The notes beneath the pieces were generated by a model, which ran no database searches, was not told the origin of the DNA, and saw only the letters and a list, made by a program, of their open reading frames with translations. From positions 82,748,389 to 82,812,388 of the forward strand of contig OY757904.1 of NCBI GenBank assembly GCA_963585895.1: a stretch of 64,000 nucleotides of DNA, written 5' to 3'. The translations under genes were made by a program, and so were the position numbers. Positions 31,905 through 42,504 of the stretch are shown here, one piece after another (the first letter of the stretch is position 1; each line of letters opens with the position of its first letter). The DNA is from Sepioteuthis lessoniana (Eukaryota > Mollusca > Cephalopoda > Myopsida > Loliginidae).

Positions 31905-32275
31905 GCTATTCTTGGGAAAATTAGCATAGTAGTGCAAGTAATGAATCTACCATGTTTTATAGTTGAATTGCAATAAACATGTTGTATTAGCAAATATTTA
32001 TTCCTTACTTTCTGGATTTACCAAACTGGAGGAATATATTCAAGTTCTCATTAGCAATTTTTAAGCTGGTTGGACATTAAAACTGTGAATATTTCTAATT
32101 TTATACTATCAACTATAAGAACACAGAATATTCATAAGATTATTTTTTTCCTCTACAATTGTGGCATACCAGTGACAAATTGACTAGTGGCAGGATATTA
32201 CAGCGAGTGATGCTTTCATACCTTTTACCATCTCACCTCCTAGATACACTACTAAACTGCATTCAGTTGTAATGC
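31905..32275. other. AT-rich spacer
   Basis: Nothing recognised. Confidence 0.4.
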
Positions 32276-32279
32276 TTTA

Positions 32280-32935
32280 ATTTGAGAGCTCTGAGGAATA
32301 TGGAGTTATTTCTTTGTCGCCATTTCTCCTGTTCCACTCTGACTCGAAGCAGTAGGATGTTAGGGTCCCATCTATGAGTTAAAAAGGTCTGAGATGATGA
32401 AGGAGTTTGATTTAACTTGGTTTGTGCAACGGCATATCGACTCCTATGGTTTATCTAATTGCGAAATTTGATTCATTTGTAAATGTTTGATTTTAATCAT
32501 AATTTTATTTTCGATCTTCCGTTGGATTGTTTGTTTGTTTTTCAACAGAACAGTTATATGATATCAAGTATATCTATCTAATAGAAATAATTTGCCTACA
32601 GTTGTATGGTTTCAAATATACCAATCTGATATTAATAATCTTTACACAATCATATGGTTTAAATAACAGTTTTAATCCAATGACAGCCACTTATTAGCAC
32701 ATCGTTATATGATATAAGTAAATATTTATTAACTATTTATATTTTCAACGTTCGTTGCTATCATTTTTTTTAACCGTGTGTCTTTAATTAGTCTATAATA
32801 ATCATTTATTTGCATACATTTATATGGTATAAAGAATTCTTGTTTATATATAACTGGAGACCATATTTTTTAAAATGGCTTCAGTATGAAATAAATCAAC
32901 AAACCAACCAACCAATCAACAACCATCTCCCATGA
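32280..32935. mobile_element. DV element cluster: head (+), tail and VNTR (-), tail (+)
   Basis: Head GAGAGCTCTGAGGAATATGG, TGTCGCCATTTCTCC and TCCCATCTATGAGTTAAAAA at 32288-32385 on plus. At 32410-32470 a minus tail (GGCATATCGACTCC, TTTATCTAATTGCG), then VNTR units keyed by GTTATATGATATCAAGTA to about 32850, then a plus tail TTCAGTATGAAATAAATC with ACCAACCAACCAATC at 32880-32930. Two DV copies seem joined in opposite orientation. Confidence 0.55.
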
Positions 32936-33194
32936 AATCTAAATTATTCCATTTTCCTAGGAGACAGTAATGACAAAACTTTGCATTACTTCATTGATCT
33001 TGTTTTTTAAAAAGAAAATTTTATCTTCGAAATCGTCATCAGAAATACAGGAGCCAGCAGAGTTATCTCCTGGATTTCAAATTACCGCCGCGCAGTCACT
33101 AGCAGTGGTAAATAAATGGGAGATTATACTTATGAAGCTTCAAATTGGCAAAATTTGAACCAAAGATTAAATTACAACCACTGACAAGATGGTC

Positions 33195-33775
33195 TCTTTG
33201 GTTTGAAATATAAATAAAAAAGACAACGTAAATCCACTTAGTAGGTAGAGTGTTCACCAATGGTCTAGAAGACCTGGGTTAAATCACAGGTTGCGTCATA
33301 CCAAAGACTTTAAAAATGGTATTTGATGCCTCCTTGCTTAATACTCAGCAATATAAGGTACGTATCAAGGGTAAAGTGGAGAAATCCAGTGAAAGGAGTA
33401 GCGCCCTCCCCTGCACCTTGGTGTTGTAGCTATTGAAAAGGAAGCCTTCTGGTCGTCCTCGACTACGGTCGCCAACTTTACTTACTTACTTTTATAAGAA
33501 AGAACAATATTTGCCTTTTTGTTTTGTTATTGTCATCACTTTGTTTTGAACATTATATCGTCCAAATACTTAACATCTTACGTCCAATACACCTGACCTT
33601 GAACTTCTGCCGCGCTTACCCAGTCATCTCTCAGGTTTTGAACATAAATAAAGAGGCAACATAAATCATAATCAAAAATTGATTTTACGATAAGAATATA
33701 TACTATCTGTATATTTGCCATTTTGTTTTGTTATTGTCATCACTTTGTTTTGAACAGTATATCGTCCAAATGCAC
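33195..33775 (+). repeat. Tandem duplication of about 145 bp, first copy split by SINE-A
   Basis: Unit 1 is 33200-33233 plus 33490-33570; unit 2 is about 33635-33775. Both read TAAATAAA, GACAACGTAAATC or GGCAACATAAATC, then ATATTTGCC, TTTTGTTTTGTTATTGTCAT and ATATCGTCCAAAT. The SINE sits in unit 1 only, so it arrived after the duplication. Confidence 0.75.
33234..33488 (+). mobile_element. SINE-A copy 3
   Basis: Head TAGGTAGAGTGTTCACCA, B-box position GGTTAAATCAC (mutated), body GTCATACCAAAGACTTTAAA, GTGTTGTAGCTATTGAAAAG, CTCGACTACGGTCGCCAAC, and a short (ACTT)n tail. Confidence 0.85.
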
Positions 33776-33779
33776 TCCC

Positions 33780-34670
33780 AAGTGATATACTCTAGAATCC
33801 TCATCCTGAACTGAAAATCTCACCTAATCATTACCTCTTGTATTGCTGCGATCTCAAACGGAATAAAATCTTTTAATTTGCCAGTTACCTGCAAAGGATG
33901 TTTTCAAATTTGAACCTTCGGGTATCCCCGAGGAAGTCATCCCAAAAGAATAATTCTAGTGAGTAAAACCTACGAAATAACTGCTGCGTCGCAATGAGAG
34001 TGTCACAAAATTTGAATAAGTTTCAATAAAAATCGCACCATGTTTCTTCCACCCAATAATAGCCGCTAAAATGTCATGTCTGCTGCAACTCAAAGACATA
34101 CACCTCACCCATTCACTGTTGCTGGCACAAAATGACGTGGCAAAAATCCGGAAGATCATTCTATCGGAACTTTTATTTCCAATGATTTAAAAGCAACGTA
34201 TATAAATTAACAAATCGAAATCCAAATTTCTCACTTTAAAACATGCAAACACTTTGCAGAGTAAAAAGAAGACACCAAAACTTTTATAGGGGTCGGCAAT
34301 TCATAGTAAATAGATGTTCTTCGTGACCCGCAAGATAGCTCAGTAAAAAAGGTTAAATCCAGTGGCGCATATTCTGGGTGTGGTCGATGAGGACCACCCA
34401 CCCACCAAAGATGGTAAACCTGTCGTAAATATTTAGCTTAGTCGATAATATAAATCATGGAAGAAACTAATTTTTCTATCTCTAGTAATTAAATAAGTGA
34501 GCAGTTGTTCTACGATAGAACTTTGCGCCTTACAGGTAGTTGTTCCATACTCTGGTGAAATAATGGAAGAGTGACAAAAATAAACGTCAAAGGGTAAGCG
34601 GCAGTCCACAAAAGTATATTCAACGTTCATTTTATGGTAAGAAGTTGTATGTATAATTTTGTTGAATAAA
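33780..34670. other. Spacer, nothing recognised
   Basis: Mixed composition with two minus frames (33956-34159, 34433-34630) lacking any motif I recognise. Confidence 0.4.
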
Positions 34671-34675
34671 TTTTA

Positions 34676-35528
34676 CAAGGTGCATACGATAGGTTTCCAG
34701 ACATTTTTTCGTATGGGCACTTTTATAGATAGTACACACATGAAACTCTACTCCCCTTCGAAGTAATCTTCGAAGGCCCAATGGAAGTCCTCTTCTGGGA
34801 GCGTGTCAATGACCTTCGTCACAGCCTCTTTCATCTCCTCAATTGTCTCATAACGACAGCTTCTGAGCGTAGAGAATAAGTAAGTCACAGGGAGCAAAGT
34901 CTAGACTATAGGGAGGCTGAAGAACTGTCTTGATGCCCATCTTGGTCAAATAGTCTGTGATAAGGATGGAGTTGTGGACTGGTGCATTGTCCTGGTGGAA
35001 ATGCCACTGACCCGATTTGAAGAGTGCTGGCCTCTTCCCAAGGAATCTCTTCCTGAACTCCCTTAAAACCTCAACATAGTAACCCTAACCCTAACCCTTT
35101 GGCCAATCAACTCCGGTGTATTGACTTCCTTACTCCTTCCACACCTTTCATCCTTTCATCATCCCTCACAGACTCCCTGGCATCCTTGAATCTCTTATGC
35201 CACTCAAAAACTGATGCTCGATTCCTGAAAGATGCTCCAAAGGCAGCCTGAAGCAATCCATACGTTTCTGTGGCATTTTCTCCAAGTTTAAAACAGAATT
35301 TTATTGCATATCGTTCTTCTAAAGTGTCAGATTGCATTTTTGAAATTCACCAGCTGTGATAATCAGGCTCTAGTAGGGTGTATTCCAATTGCTGCTGTAG
35401 CTGTTGATTTGAAGCTGAAATCCTAAAAATTGGTCCGTCATAGCAATAAGATACTGAATTCTCAAGAGTCTACGACAATTTTAAATGCCCATACAAAAAA
35501 AGTCTGGAAACTTATCGTATGCACCTCG
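34676..35528 (-). mobile_element. Internally deleted mariner, copy 1 (853 bp)
   Basis: Both ends carry inverted repeats built on AGGTGCATACGAT and TTTCCAGAC, flanked by TA on each side (34674-34675, 35529-35530), the mariner target. On minus, the N-terminal DNA-binding part survives as frame 35337-35107 (ERYAIKFCFKLGENATETYG, VFEWHKRFKDARESV). The C-terminal part with the HQDNAPVHNS box and the D34D spacing is also present, frameshifted. The middle, including the first catalytic Asp, is replaced by three TAACCC units at 35080-35097. It cannot make transposase but keeps the ends, so it is a non-autonomous passenger. It also lacks about 36 bp near the transposase C-terminus that copy 2 keeps. 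Confidence 0.92.
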
Positions 35529-35579
35529 TATCTAATTATGAAATGGGCATTTTATAAATGGGTATTTTATAAACACCGT

Positions 35580-35702
35580 CAAAATTAATCAGACCTTCAA
35601 TAAGATATCCTTTGAATGCTAAAAATTAATCAGACCTTCAATAAGATATCCTTTGAATGCTAAAAATTAATCAGACCTTCAATAAGATATCCTTTGAATG
35701 CT
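35580..35702. repeat. Three tandem 41-bp units
   Basis: AAAAATTAATCAGACCTTCA plus ATAAGATATCCTTTGAATGC T three times without differences apart from one A. Lies about 50 bp outside the mariner end. Confidence 0.97.
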
Positions 35703-35704
35703 AA

Positions 35705-36930
35705 AAATATTTTCTTTTCTATAAGGATAAACATCAGGATAAACTATTGACTAATACTTCAACTAGTGTAGTAGCTTCAACAGTTTAACATAGTGTACTC
35801 ATTGTGACAATAACTACTACATGCTTTTACTATAGAAAGGCGTTGTAAATGTTTTTTCTTTAAAATGCATTGCAATTGATTTTATAATAGAAGTACATAA
35901 TAAATAATATACAAAAAATCCAAAAGATTAACGGGAATATGTTAGACCATATTCTTAAAAATTAGGAAACTAAAAAAAATCCCTTGATTAACATTATTGT
36001 ACCGTTTTGAAAATACAAAAAAACTTAGGTGTCTGTGTTCAGCTAATCAATTCGCAATGAAAGATAATTTTTAAAATTGGTAAACAAAATGTATTTCTCC
36101 ATAGAATTATCTTTTAAAAATGTAAAAAAATCATTAATTTGCAAATTTAGTTACTGAAATAAATTAACAAAATGACTAATGGTATGACAACAAAACAATA
36201 AAAGAAACTATGTTATCTCCAAAAATGCATTTTAAAAGAAATTAAGGTCCTTATTAAAATCCAAGCTGATTTGAGGGATTTTTAACAGCACTTTCAAAAC
36301 TTGTTCATTTCTGTCTGTTAAATTCTATACATTTTAAATAGTTTTCTAAATGTTTATGGTACGTTTCATTTCTAATGAAGCACAATTGAACAGTTTAATA
36401 GTTTTTTTTAGATGTAATATATCTATTTCTCTATCTGCATGTATGCCGTCTGTCTATATACCTGTCAGTCTATATGACTTTCTTTCGATTTATCATTAAA
36501 AATATTCAGACACTCTGGACAACAGAAAGTATCTCAGACGAACGAGGGTTTCTCTGAAGTTTAAAGAAAAAGCATAACATCTCACTAAAACACTTGAAAA
36601 TGGCCGACAATCGTGGAAATCACTCGGGTAGAAAATTTCGGACAATTCTCATATAAAACTGAATCAAACTTGAAATGAAAAGCCTTGTAGACAAGAAAAT
36701 CAATGAAATAATCAATCATATTATAAGAACAAGTTAAATTTATAACTACATTGTTTCACTTTAAGAACAGGACCCGAACTAATTAATATATTAAAAAAGG
36801 GGAAAATCTTTTGCATTTTTTGTTTTTTTTTCCTTTTTTATAGTTTTAAATACTCTTTTATAAATCAATAAATCTATATAATTTTTTAAAGAGTTTAATT
36901 TTTCAAGTATTTCAAGAAATTTTTATTGCA
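35705..36930. other. 1.2 kb AT-rich spacer
   Basis: Very AT-rich. No open frame, repeat family or RNA motif was recognised. Confidence 0.5.

Positions 36931-36931
<1 letters not shown>

Positions 36932-36990
<59 letters not shown>
36932..36990. repeat. (AT)n microsatellite
   Basis: About 59 bases of AT repeat. Confidence 0.98.
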
Positions 36991-36992
<2 letters not shown>

Positions 36993-36994
36993 CT

Positions 36995-37570
36995 TCTTTC
37001 TCCTCGACATTCTTTGTTAAATTCGGTTATTTTAACACATTGCAGTCTCAGATTAACGTTTTTATCTATAATGCTTTTATAGTCATCGCATTGTATACTA
37101 CTGCTGTTGCTATCGTTGATGTTGTTTTAAAACCAATTGCATAATTGATTTTCTTACTGTCATGATGATTAATATTGATATCATGATAATATATGTAATT
37201 CATAATTCCTATCTCACTAATAAACCTCTTTTCATAATTCATATTCAAATTGAAGGTCACCGCAATCGAATAAGAGACTTTTCAGTATTTATTTTATGGT
37301 TAATAACAGGATAATAATTTTAAAACTATTACATTAGAGCTGTAACCGCTCACTGAAAATGGCTGAAATTTTGACCTTTGGCACAGCGATCCTAGAATGT
37401 ATAAACAAAAATTAATGTGATTAAAAGTGGCCAATACTCGAATATAAAGAACAAGACATTAAAACGTTTTAATATGTTCGCAGTCATCCTTTTTCTAATC
37501 CTTGAGTTTTTTCTTTTATTTTGCTTTTATATTCCTTTTTTTATTCGATGGAGATTTATACACAGTTTTC
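36995..37570. other. AT-rich spacer
   Basis: Nothing recognised. Confidence 0.45.
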
Positions 37571-37574
37571 TGGT

Positions 37575-37920
37575 TTCAAGTAATTACTTTTTTTTTAAAT
37601 AATCATTTATTTGTATACAGTTATATAGTTTCAAGTATTTCATAATAATAAACCTAAAAAATTTTAGCTTTAAGTAACTATTCTTTGCACTAGGTATAAA
37701 GGATTTCTGTAAAATAAATTTCGTTTTCATACGGATTTATTTCACTCATGGATGAGACTCTAACAGGTACAATTCTTTCAGGTCAGAGAGAACCATGAAG
37801 TGATAATAATGAAGAGATACTCGATGCTTGAAAACTGGATCCTCATCATCACATACACTTTCGTGTCCCACCCAGGATAGCAATTTCAAGGAATGGTCTT
37901 AACCTTTAGCAGAAGAGGTA
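37575..37920 (-). mobile_element. DV element: VNTR plus head
   Basis: VNTR units TATATAGTTTCAAGTA and AGCTTTAAGTAACTATTC at 37600-37690; head in reverse at 37735-37920 (CATGGATGAGACTCTAACAG, ATAATGAAGAGATACTCGAT, CCACCCAGGATAG). Confidence 0.55.
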
Positions 37921-38254
37921 GTCACCGCATTCTAATCCCCACTGAGGTGCTTTTTTGGTTTAAAAAACATTTCTACTCAAATATCAGCGGTAATCAGAAT
38001 TTAATAGTTATCTTCCATTGGAACCTATAATGAGAAAGGTAAGCGCGAATACAGACCTCACATTCTTATCAGGTTGCAAATTGGATTGAAAATGGTTTTA
38101 TGCTCCAAAGCTCATTATTGATATTATACAACCAAAATTTTGCTTCAATGTGCCATTTTTGTAGAGTATGATAACCTTCATATAAAAATTGGATCATAAT
38201 GATATAATCTGTTTTTGTTTCATTTTGTTCTTCCAAAATATTTTATCTATCTAT

Positions 38255-38480
38255 CTGCAAGTTCATCTCGACACAGGAATTTCAAGCAAAGTTATGTCCA
38301 TCATGAACAGCTTTGCAGGAGATCTTTTTGAATTGCCTCAGAATCCAGCTGTCTGGCTCATTACAAAAAACGATCTATTATTAGTGGCCGTGAAATACAA
38401 ACCACTGTCCGTCTCCTTCCGTCCAAAGAATCAGCCAAACATTAGGCTCTCATCAAATACACCAGCAAAAAACAGTTTTG
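38255..38480 (+). pseudogene. Histone H2B pseudogene
   Basis: Frame one gives LQVHLDTGISSKVMSIMNSF and AGDLFE, the conserved QVHPDTGISSKAMSIMNSF block of the H2B histone fold. At 38330-38332 a 4-nt loss shifts the frame. The next frame gives [20 protein letters not shown] and [10 protein letters not shown], the rest of the fold, then KESAKH, a stop, and ALIKYTSKK, which matches the AKH...TKYTSSK end with an internal deletion. The N-terminal tail and first helix are missing; similarity begins at about residue 45 of a normal 123-126 residue H2B. H2B packages DNA in nucleosomes; this copy cannot make it. No poly(A) tract or target duplication was seen, so whether it is a retrocopy is open. Confidence 0.92.
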
Positions 38481-38924
38481 AAAAAAAAAACAACACGGCA
38501 AATTTATTGTTTTCTTGTCATAACTTTACAAATTTTCGAACGGTAGAGTATATTGTAATAGTTGAATATCTATTGTTCACTTCTTACTGGATTTATTGAG
38601 ATTGTGCACTCTCTCTATGTGTGTGTGTGTGTGAGTTCATGCGTGTTAAAGTGAAATGATGAGCCAAGCATAGTGTTTAGAAAAATAGCGGGAACTTTTA
38701 ATTGAAGCTAAAAAAGGATTATACGCGGTTATGTAGCTGATCGTTGAAGAGAAGGTCTTATTCGTAGTGATCGGTGGGTGCAAGAAAGTTCTAATGCATT
38801 GAAGAACTAGAAATCGAAGGGAAATATTCAGCATCATTTCTTGACTTTTTCTTTGGAAAATCTGTATTAACCCTTTTTGTGCGTTTTATAAGATCTCTTT
38901 TTCACCAACAAGTCATTCTTATTT

Positions 38925-39108
38925 CAATCATTATTGAAATAATTCAATCTTATTTGAAATAATTCAATCTTATTTCAGATCACATTGATCTGAAATAATT
39001 CAATCTTATTTCAGATCACATTGATCTGAAATATTTAAGATCACATTGATCTGAAATAATTCAATCTTATTTCAGATCACATTGTCAGTCCCTGACAATG
39101 TGATCTGA
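38925..39108. repeat. Tandem palindromic units ending in a 17-bp hairpin
   Basis: Units of about 36 bp (AATAATTCAATCTTATTTC, AGATCACATTGATCTGAA) repeat three to four times. Each contains TTCAGATCA...TGATCTGAA-type dyads. The array ends with an exact 17-bp stem (39072-39088 and 39092-39108) around a 3-nt loop. Confidence 0.95.
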
Positions 39109-39119
39109 GAGACCCAACT

Positions 39120-39250
39120 GTGGTTTGGTTTGGTTTTGGTTAATTTGTTTAACAGCATATCAATTCCTTAGGAGTTATTTAATGGCAGAATTTGATTCAG
39201 ATGTAAATGTCTGATTGAAATCATAAGTATGCATATTTCTCTCTGATGAT
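39120..39250 (-). mobile_element. DV tail fragment
   Basis: GGTTTGGTTTGGTTTTGG, ACAGCATATCAATTCC, GAGTTATTTAATGGC and ATTCAGATGTAAATG; the last part also follows the tail at 32460. Confidence 0.55.
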
Positions 39251-39268
39251 TGTGTGCTTCCCATGAAA

Positions 39269-39282
39269 CACACACGCACACA

Positions 39283-39361
<79 letters not shown>

Positions 39362-39378
39362 GTGTGTGTGTGTGTGTG
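39269..39378. repeat. (AC)n-(TG)n microsatellite
   Basis: AC about 39269-39351, short AT, then TG about 39361-39378; inverted-repeat-prone. Confidence 0.97.
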
Positions 39379-39407
39379 GTTAGGAAACAGTCGTTCATTC
39401 AAGCATG

Positions 39408-39909
39408 TTTCATCAAATAATAAAGACGAATTTTTTCTGTATAATTTATTTAAGATCCTTTCAAGTTTTTTGATAAGTGTCTAAGTTTCAGATTGGAATT
39501 GGTAGATAAATTTCCGAAAATTGTCCCGAGCGCTGTTGGGCCCTTCATAGGCCATCATTAGGGGTTGCTTTCTTTTTTTTCGTATTCCTATGTACTCTAT
39601 TTCCGTTGATAGCGTTCCTTATTTAAATAGCATTCCTTTTTTAAATACATCAGTTACCTTGTTTTATCCAAATCTGCGTTCCCATATTTTCGTTATGCTA
39701 TAAACTTTCAAAACTCTTTTAAAAAAAAAACACACCTTACACAAGCAAGCAACCCCTGATGATAGCATATGAAGAGTCCGAAAGCGCTCGGGACAATTTT
39801 CGGTAATTTATATACCAATTCCAATCTGAAATTAAGACACTTATCAAAAAACTTGAGAGGATCTTAAATAAATTATACAGACAAAATTTGTCTTTTTTAA
39901 TTAATGAAA
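39408..39909. mobile_element. Foldback element: 163-bp inverted arms, 176-bp centre
   Basis: Left arm 39408-39570 and right arm 39747-39909 are reverse complements at about 88-90 percent by eye, from TTTCAT at the outer end to GGGGTTGCTT at the inner end. Shared segments include AAGATCCT, TTTTTTGATAAGTGTCT, TTCAGATTGGAATTGGTA and CCGAAAATTGTCCCGAGCGC. The centre is AT-rich without coding potential. Each outer end abuts an AC/TG/AT microsatellite. The right arm on plus has CTGATGA at 39756 and GAAA at 39780. The matching frames LYNLFKILSSFLISV on both strands are arm translations, not genes. Family not known to me. Confidence 0.85.
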
Positions 39910-39913
39910 TACA

Positions 39914-40229
<316 letters not shown>

Positions 40230-40230
<1 letters not shown>

Positions 40231-40892
40231 AAAAAATGAAAAAAATAAAGTATTCTGCAGATAAGTTTATTTATAATTGAATATTATGCCAATGTTAAAC
40301 AGTTCAATATCTTATTGAACCCCCCCATCAGAGCAATGACAATATGTGATGTTATATTTTCGGAATTATATCTTGATTTTAAATATAATTCTCCTAACGT
40401 TTCGTAAGAGTCCACGTGGTGCTACTATGCAGTAGCATTGACACAGCTACAGCTTGAAATAATTCCCGTTTCAGATCAGGTTTCAATAGAGTCCATAACC
40501 CGTCAACAGCAGTTTATATTTTATCTTTGCTTATGTTGACATGACTTGCTTTGAAATGTAATTTTTCACTTATCTCTCTCTCTCTCTCTCTCTCTCTTTC
40601 AGTCGGTCATCAAGAATGAAATGAATATGCACTAAACATTGTAAATAACTCCATACAATAGATAATCTCTGCATGTAATTATAAATAGCGGTAATGAGAA
40701 CCAACCGTAATTTTTACAAGTATACATTATAACTGTTTTCATCCAGGAAATACCGGATAACCTTGCAAATTAATAAAGAAAACTGACAACTTTGATATTT
40801 TACGAAAGTCTGAATTTGCAATTCCAGTTCGTCGAATGAGCTAAAAATGTGGCTGAAATTTGACTGGAAGATATTGACTTGTTCTTATGACG

Positions 40893-40949
<57 letters not shown>

Positions 40950-41110
40950 ACGCGAGATGTTTTTCCATTATTGTAAGACGATGTCTATGTTGCTCTGCTT
41001 TATCTCAAGCATTGATTAGCCGACGAAGCGCGAAGTAATAACTTGGCCAAGCGACAGGCAGGTCACCTATTGCATGATGTTGACGAAGGGAAAGGTAAGA
41101 GTTTATGCCT
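40230..41110. other. Spacer with CT tracts
   Basis: CT at 40573-40599 and 40896-40947. The stretch 40400-40500 (CCACGTGGTGCTACTATGC and following) is less AT-rich and looks conserved-like, but I recognise nothing in it. Confidence 0.4.
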
Positions 41111-41129
41111 TTATGCTTTGATATGGATT

Positions 41130-41130
41130 A

Positions 41131-41182
<52 letters not shown>

Positions 41183-41223
41183 AAAAAAAACTGCTAAACA
41201 TAGGAAAATATAAACATGTGTAA

Positions 41224-41271
<48 letters not shown>

Positions 41272-41272
41272 A
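41130..41272. repeat. (GAAA)n tetranucleotide arrays
   Basis: Two arrays, about 41130-41187 and 41225-41272, separated by 36 bp. Confidence 0.97.
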
Positions 41273-41289
41273 ATCATAGGACCAATAAG

Positions 41290-41955
41290 CAAGCCAGAAA
41301 GAAATGCCCCATAAAAGTTGGTAGATCAACTTCAAGTAAGAATAAAAAGAAACCTTATTTGATGTAAATCTTAAAAGCGCCTTCCAATCAACACAATATT
41401 TCTATCGTTCAGTTTTGAAGGACTGATTTCCTGTGTCGTTTGCAAAATGGAATGTTGTTGTGAAACTCTCGAAATATAACCTGAAAATTCTGACTTTGGA
41501 GAAAATTGCCAAAGAAATCATTTCCGAGAATCGATTTATTCAAATTCAGAATCGATTCGAACTTTGACTACTGCAAAGAAATCACGCAAGCCTAACTTTT
41601 TGCTGTTCCCCAAATAACTTATTTCGATCTTATAGACATTGAATAAAAATCAAAGTAGTTCGTCATTTATGGATGATTTACATTATATTACATCAGAGTG
41701 ATCTGTAATGCTTATACAGCATTGAGATGGATTGCTTTGGATTTTGAACATGGAACTGAAACCGAAAACTATTTTTCAATAAAAATTTGTTATTGGTGTT
41801 TAACTAATAACCAAGCTTAAAGGCTTAAAGGCTACACTGATTTCAGTCAACTTAATACTGTCACATTACATACGATAAATTACATTGTCATCTTATAAAA
41901 AATTCGGAGAAGTTAAGAACTTCAGTGGAACTTCAAAATAGTTTCAAGCATTAGA
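41290..41955. other. AT-rich spacer
   Basis: Nothing recognised. Confidence 0.45.
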
Positions 41956-41959
41956 ATAT

Positions 41960-42500
41960 TGGTCGGTTGATTGGTTGGTTGGTTGTTTACGACATGTCAA
42001 GTCTGGTTGGGCTATTTAATGCCGAAGTCAGTTTTCTTTTTCAAGCAGTTATATGATTTCAAGTAAGTAATGATAATAATCATTAATAAACAATTCTATC
42101 TACAAGTAAATAATCCAAGTTAATGACAATAATTCGTTTGCACACAGTTATATTTCCAGCAATTATATAGTTTCAAGTAGCTAAAATAATAATTCTTTGA
42201 AAACGATTATAGCTTCGAAAAACTATTTTTAATACAAGTAATTTTGACTCAGTTATATGGTTTCAAGTATTCTTTTTTGATACAAATAATTTTCAAATAG
42301 ATCTATTTGGTCCTTAGATTAGACCCTAACAGATCCTACTACTTCGTGTCAAAGTGAATCTGTGAGTAATGACAATGAAGGGGTGACTCAACTCTCCCCC
42401 TGTGCTCCAGATCTAGAACTGTACCACGCCCAGGATATACTTTTCATAGGGAGGGTCCTACCCTTTTACAAAGAATGCAGCCGAGATATTCTAGGCATCG
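41960..42500 (-). mobile_element. DV element, near-complete reference copy
   Basis: On plus the order is tail (GGTTGATTGGTTGGTTGG, CATGTCAAGTCTGG, GGGCTATTTAATGCC), five or so VNTR units keyed by GTTATATGATTTCAAGTA, TTATATAGTTTCAAGTAGC and TTATATGGTTTCAAGTATTC, then AAATAGATCTATTTGG and the head (TAGACCCTAACAGATCC, GACAATGAAGGGGTGACTC, CCACGCCCAGGATAT). No open frame or pol III boxes are seen in the head. Confidence 0.75.
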
Positions 42501-42504
42501 CAGA

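Noticed and set aside
35080-35097. Telomere or ancient chromosome fusion point
   Set aside because: Only three units, inside a transposon and repeated at the same spot in the second copy; it belongs to the element, not to a chromosome end.
40400-40500. Small structured RNA at the CCACGTGGTGCTACTATGC segment
   Set aside because: No known snRNA or snoRNA boxes or convincing stem were recognised; only the composition stands out.
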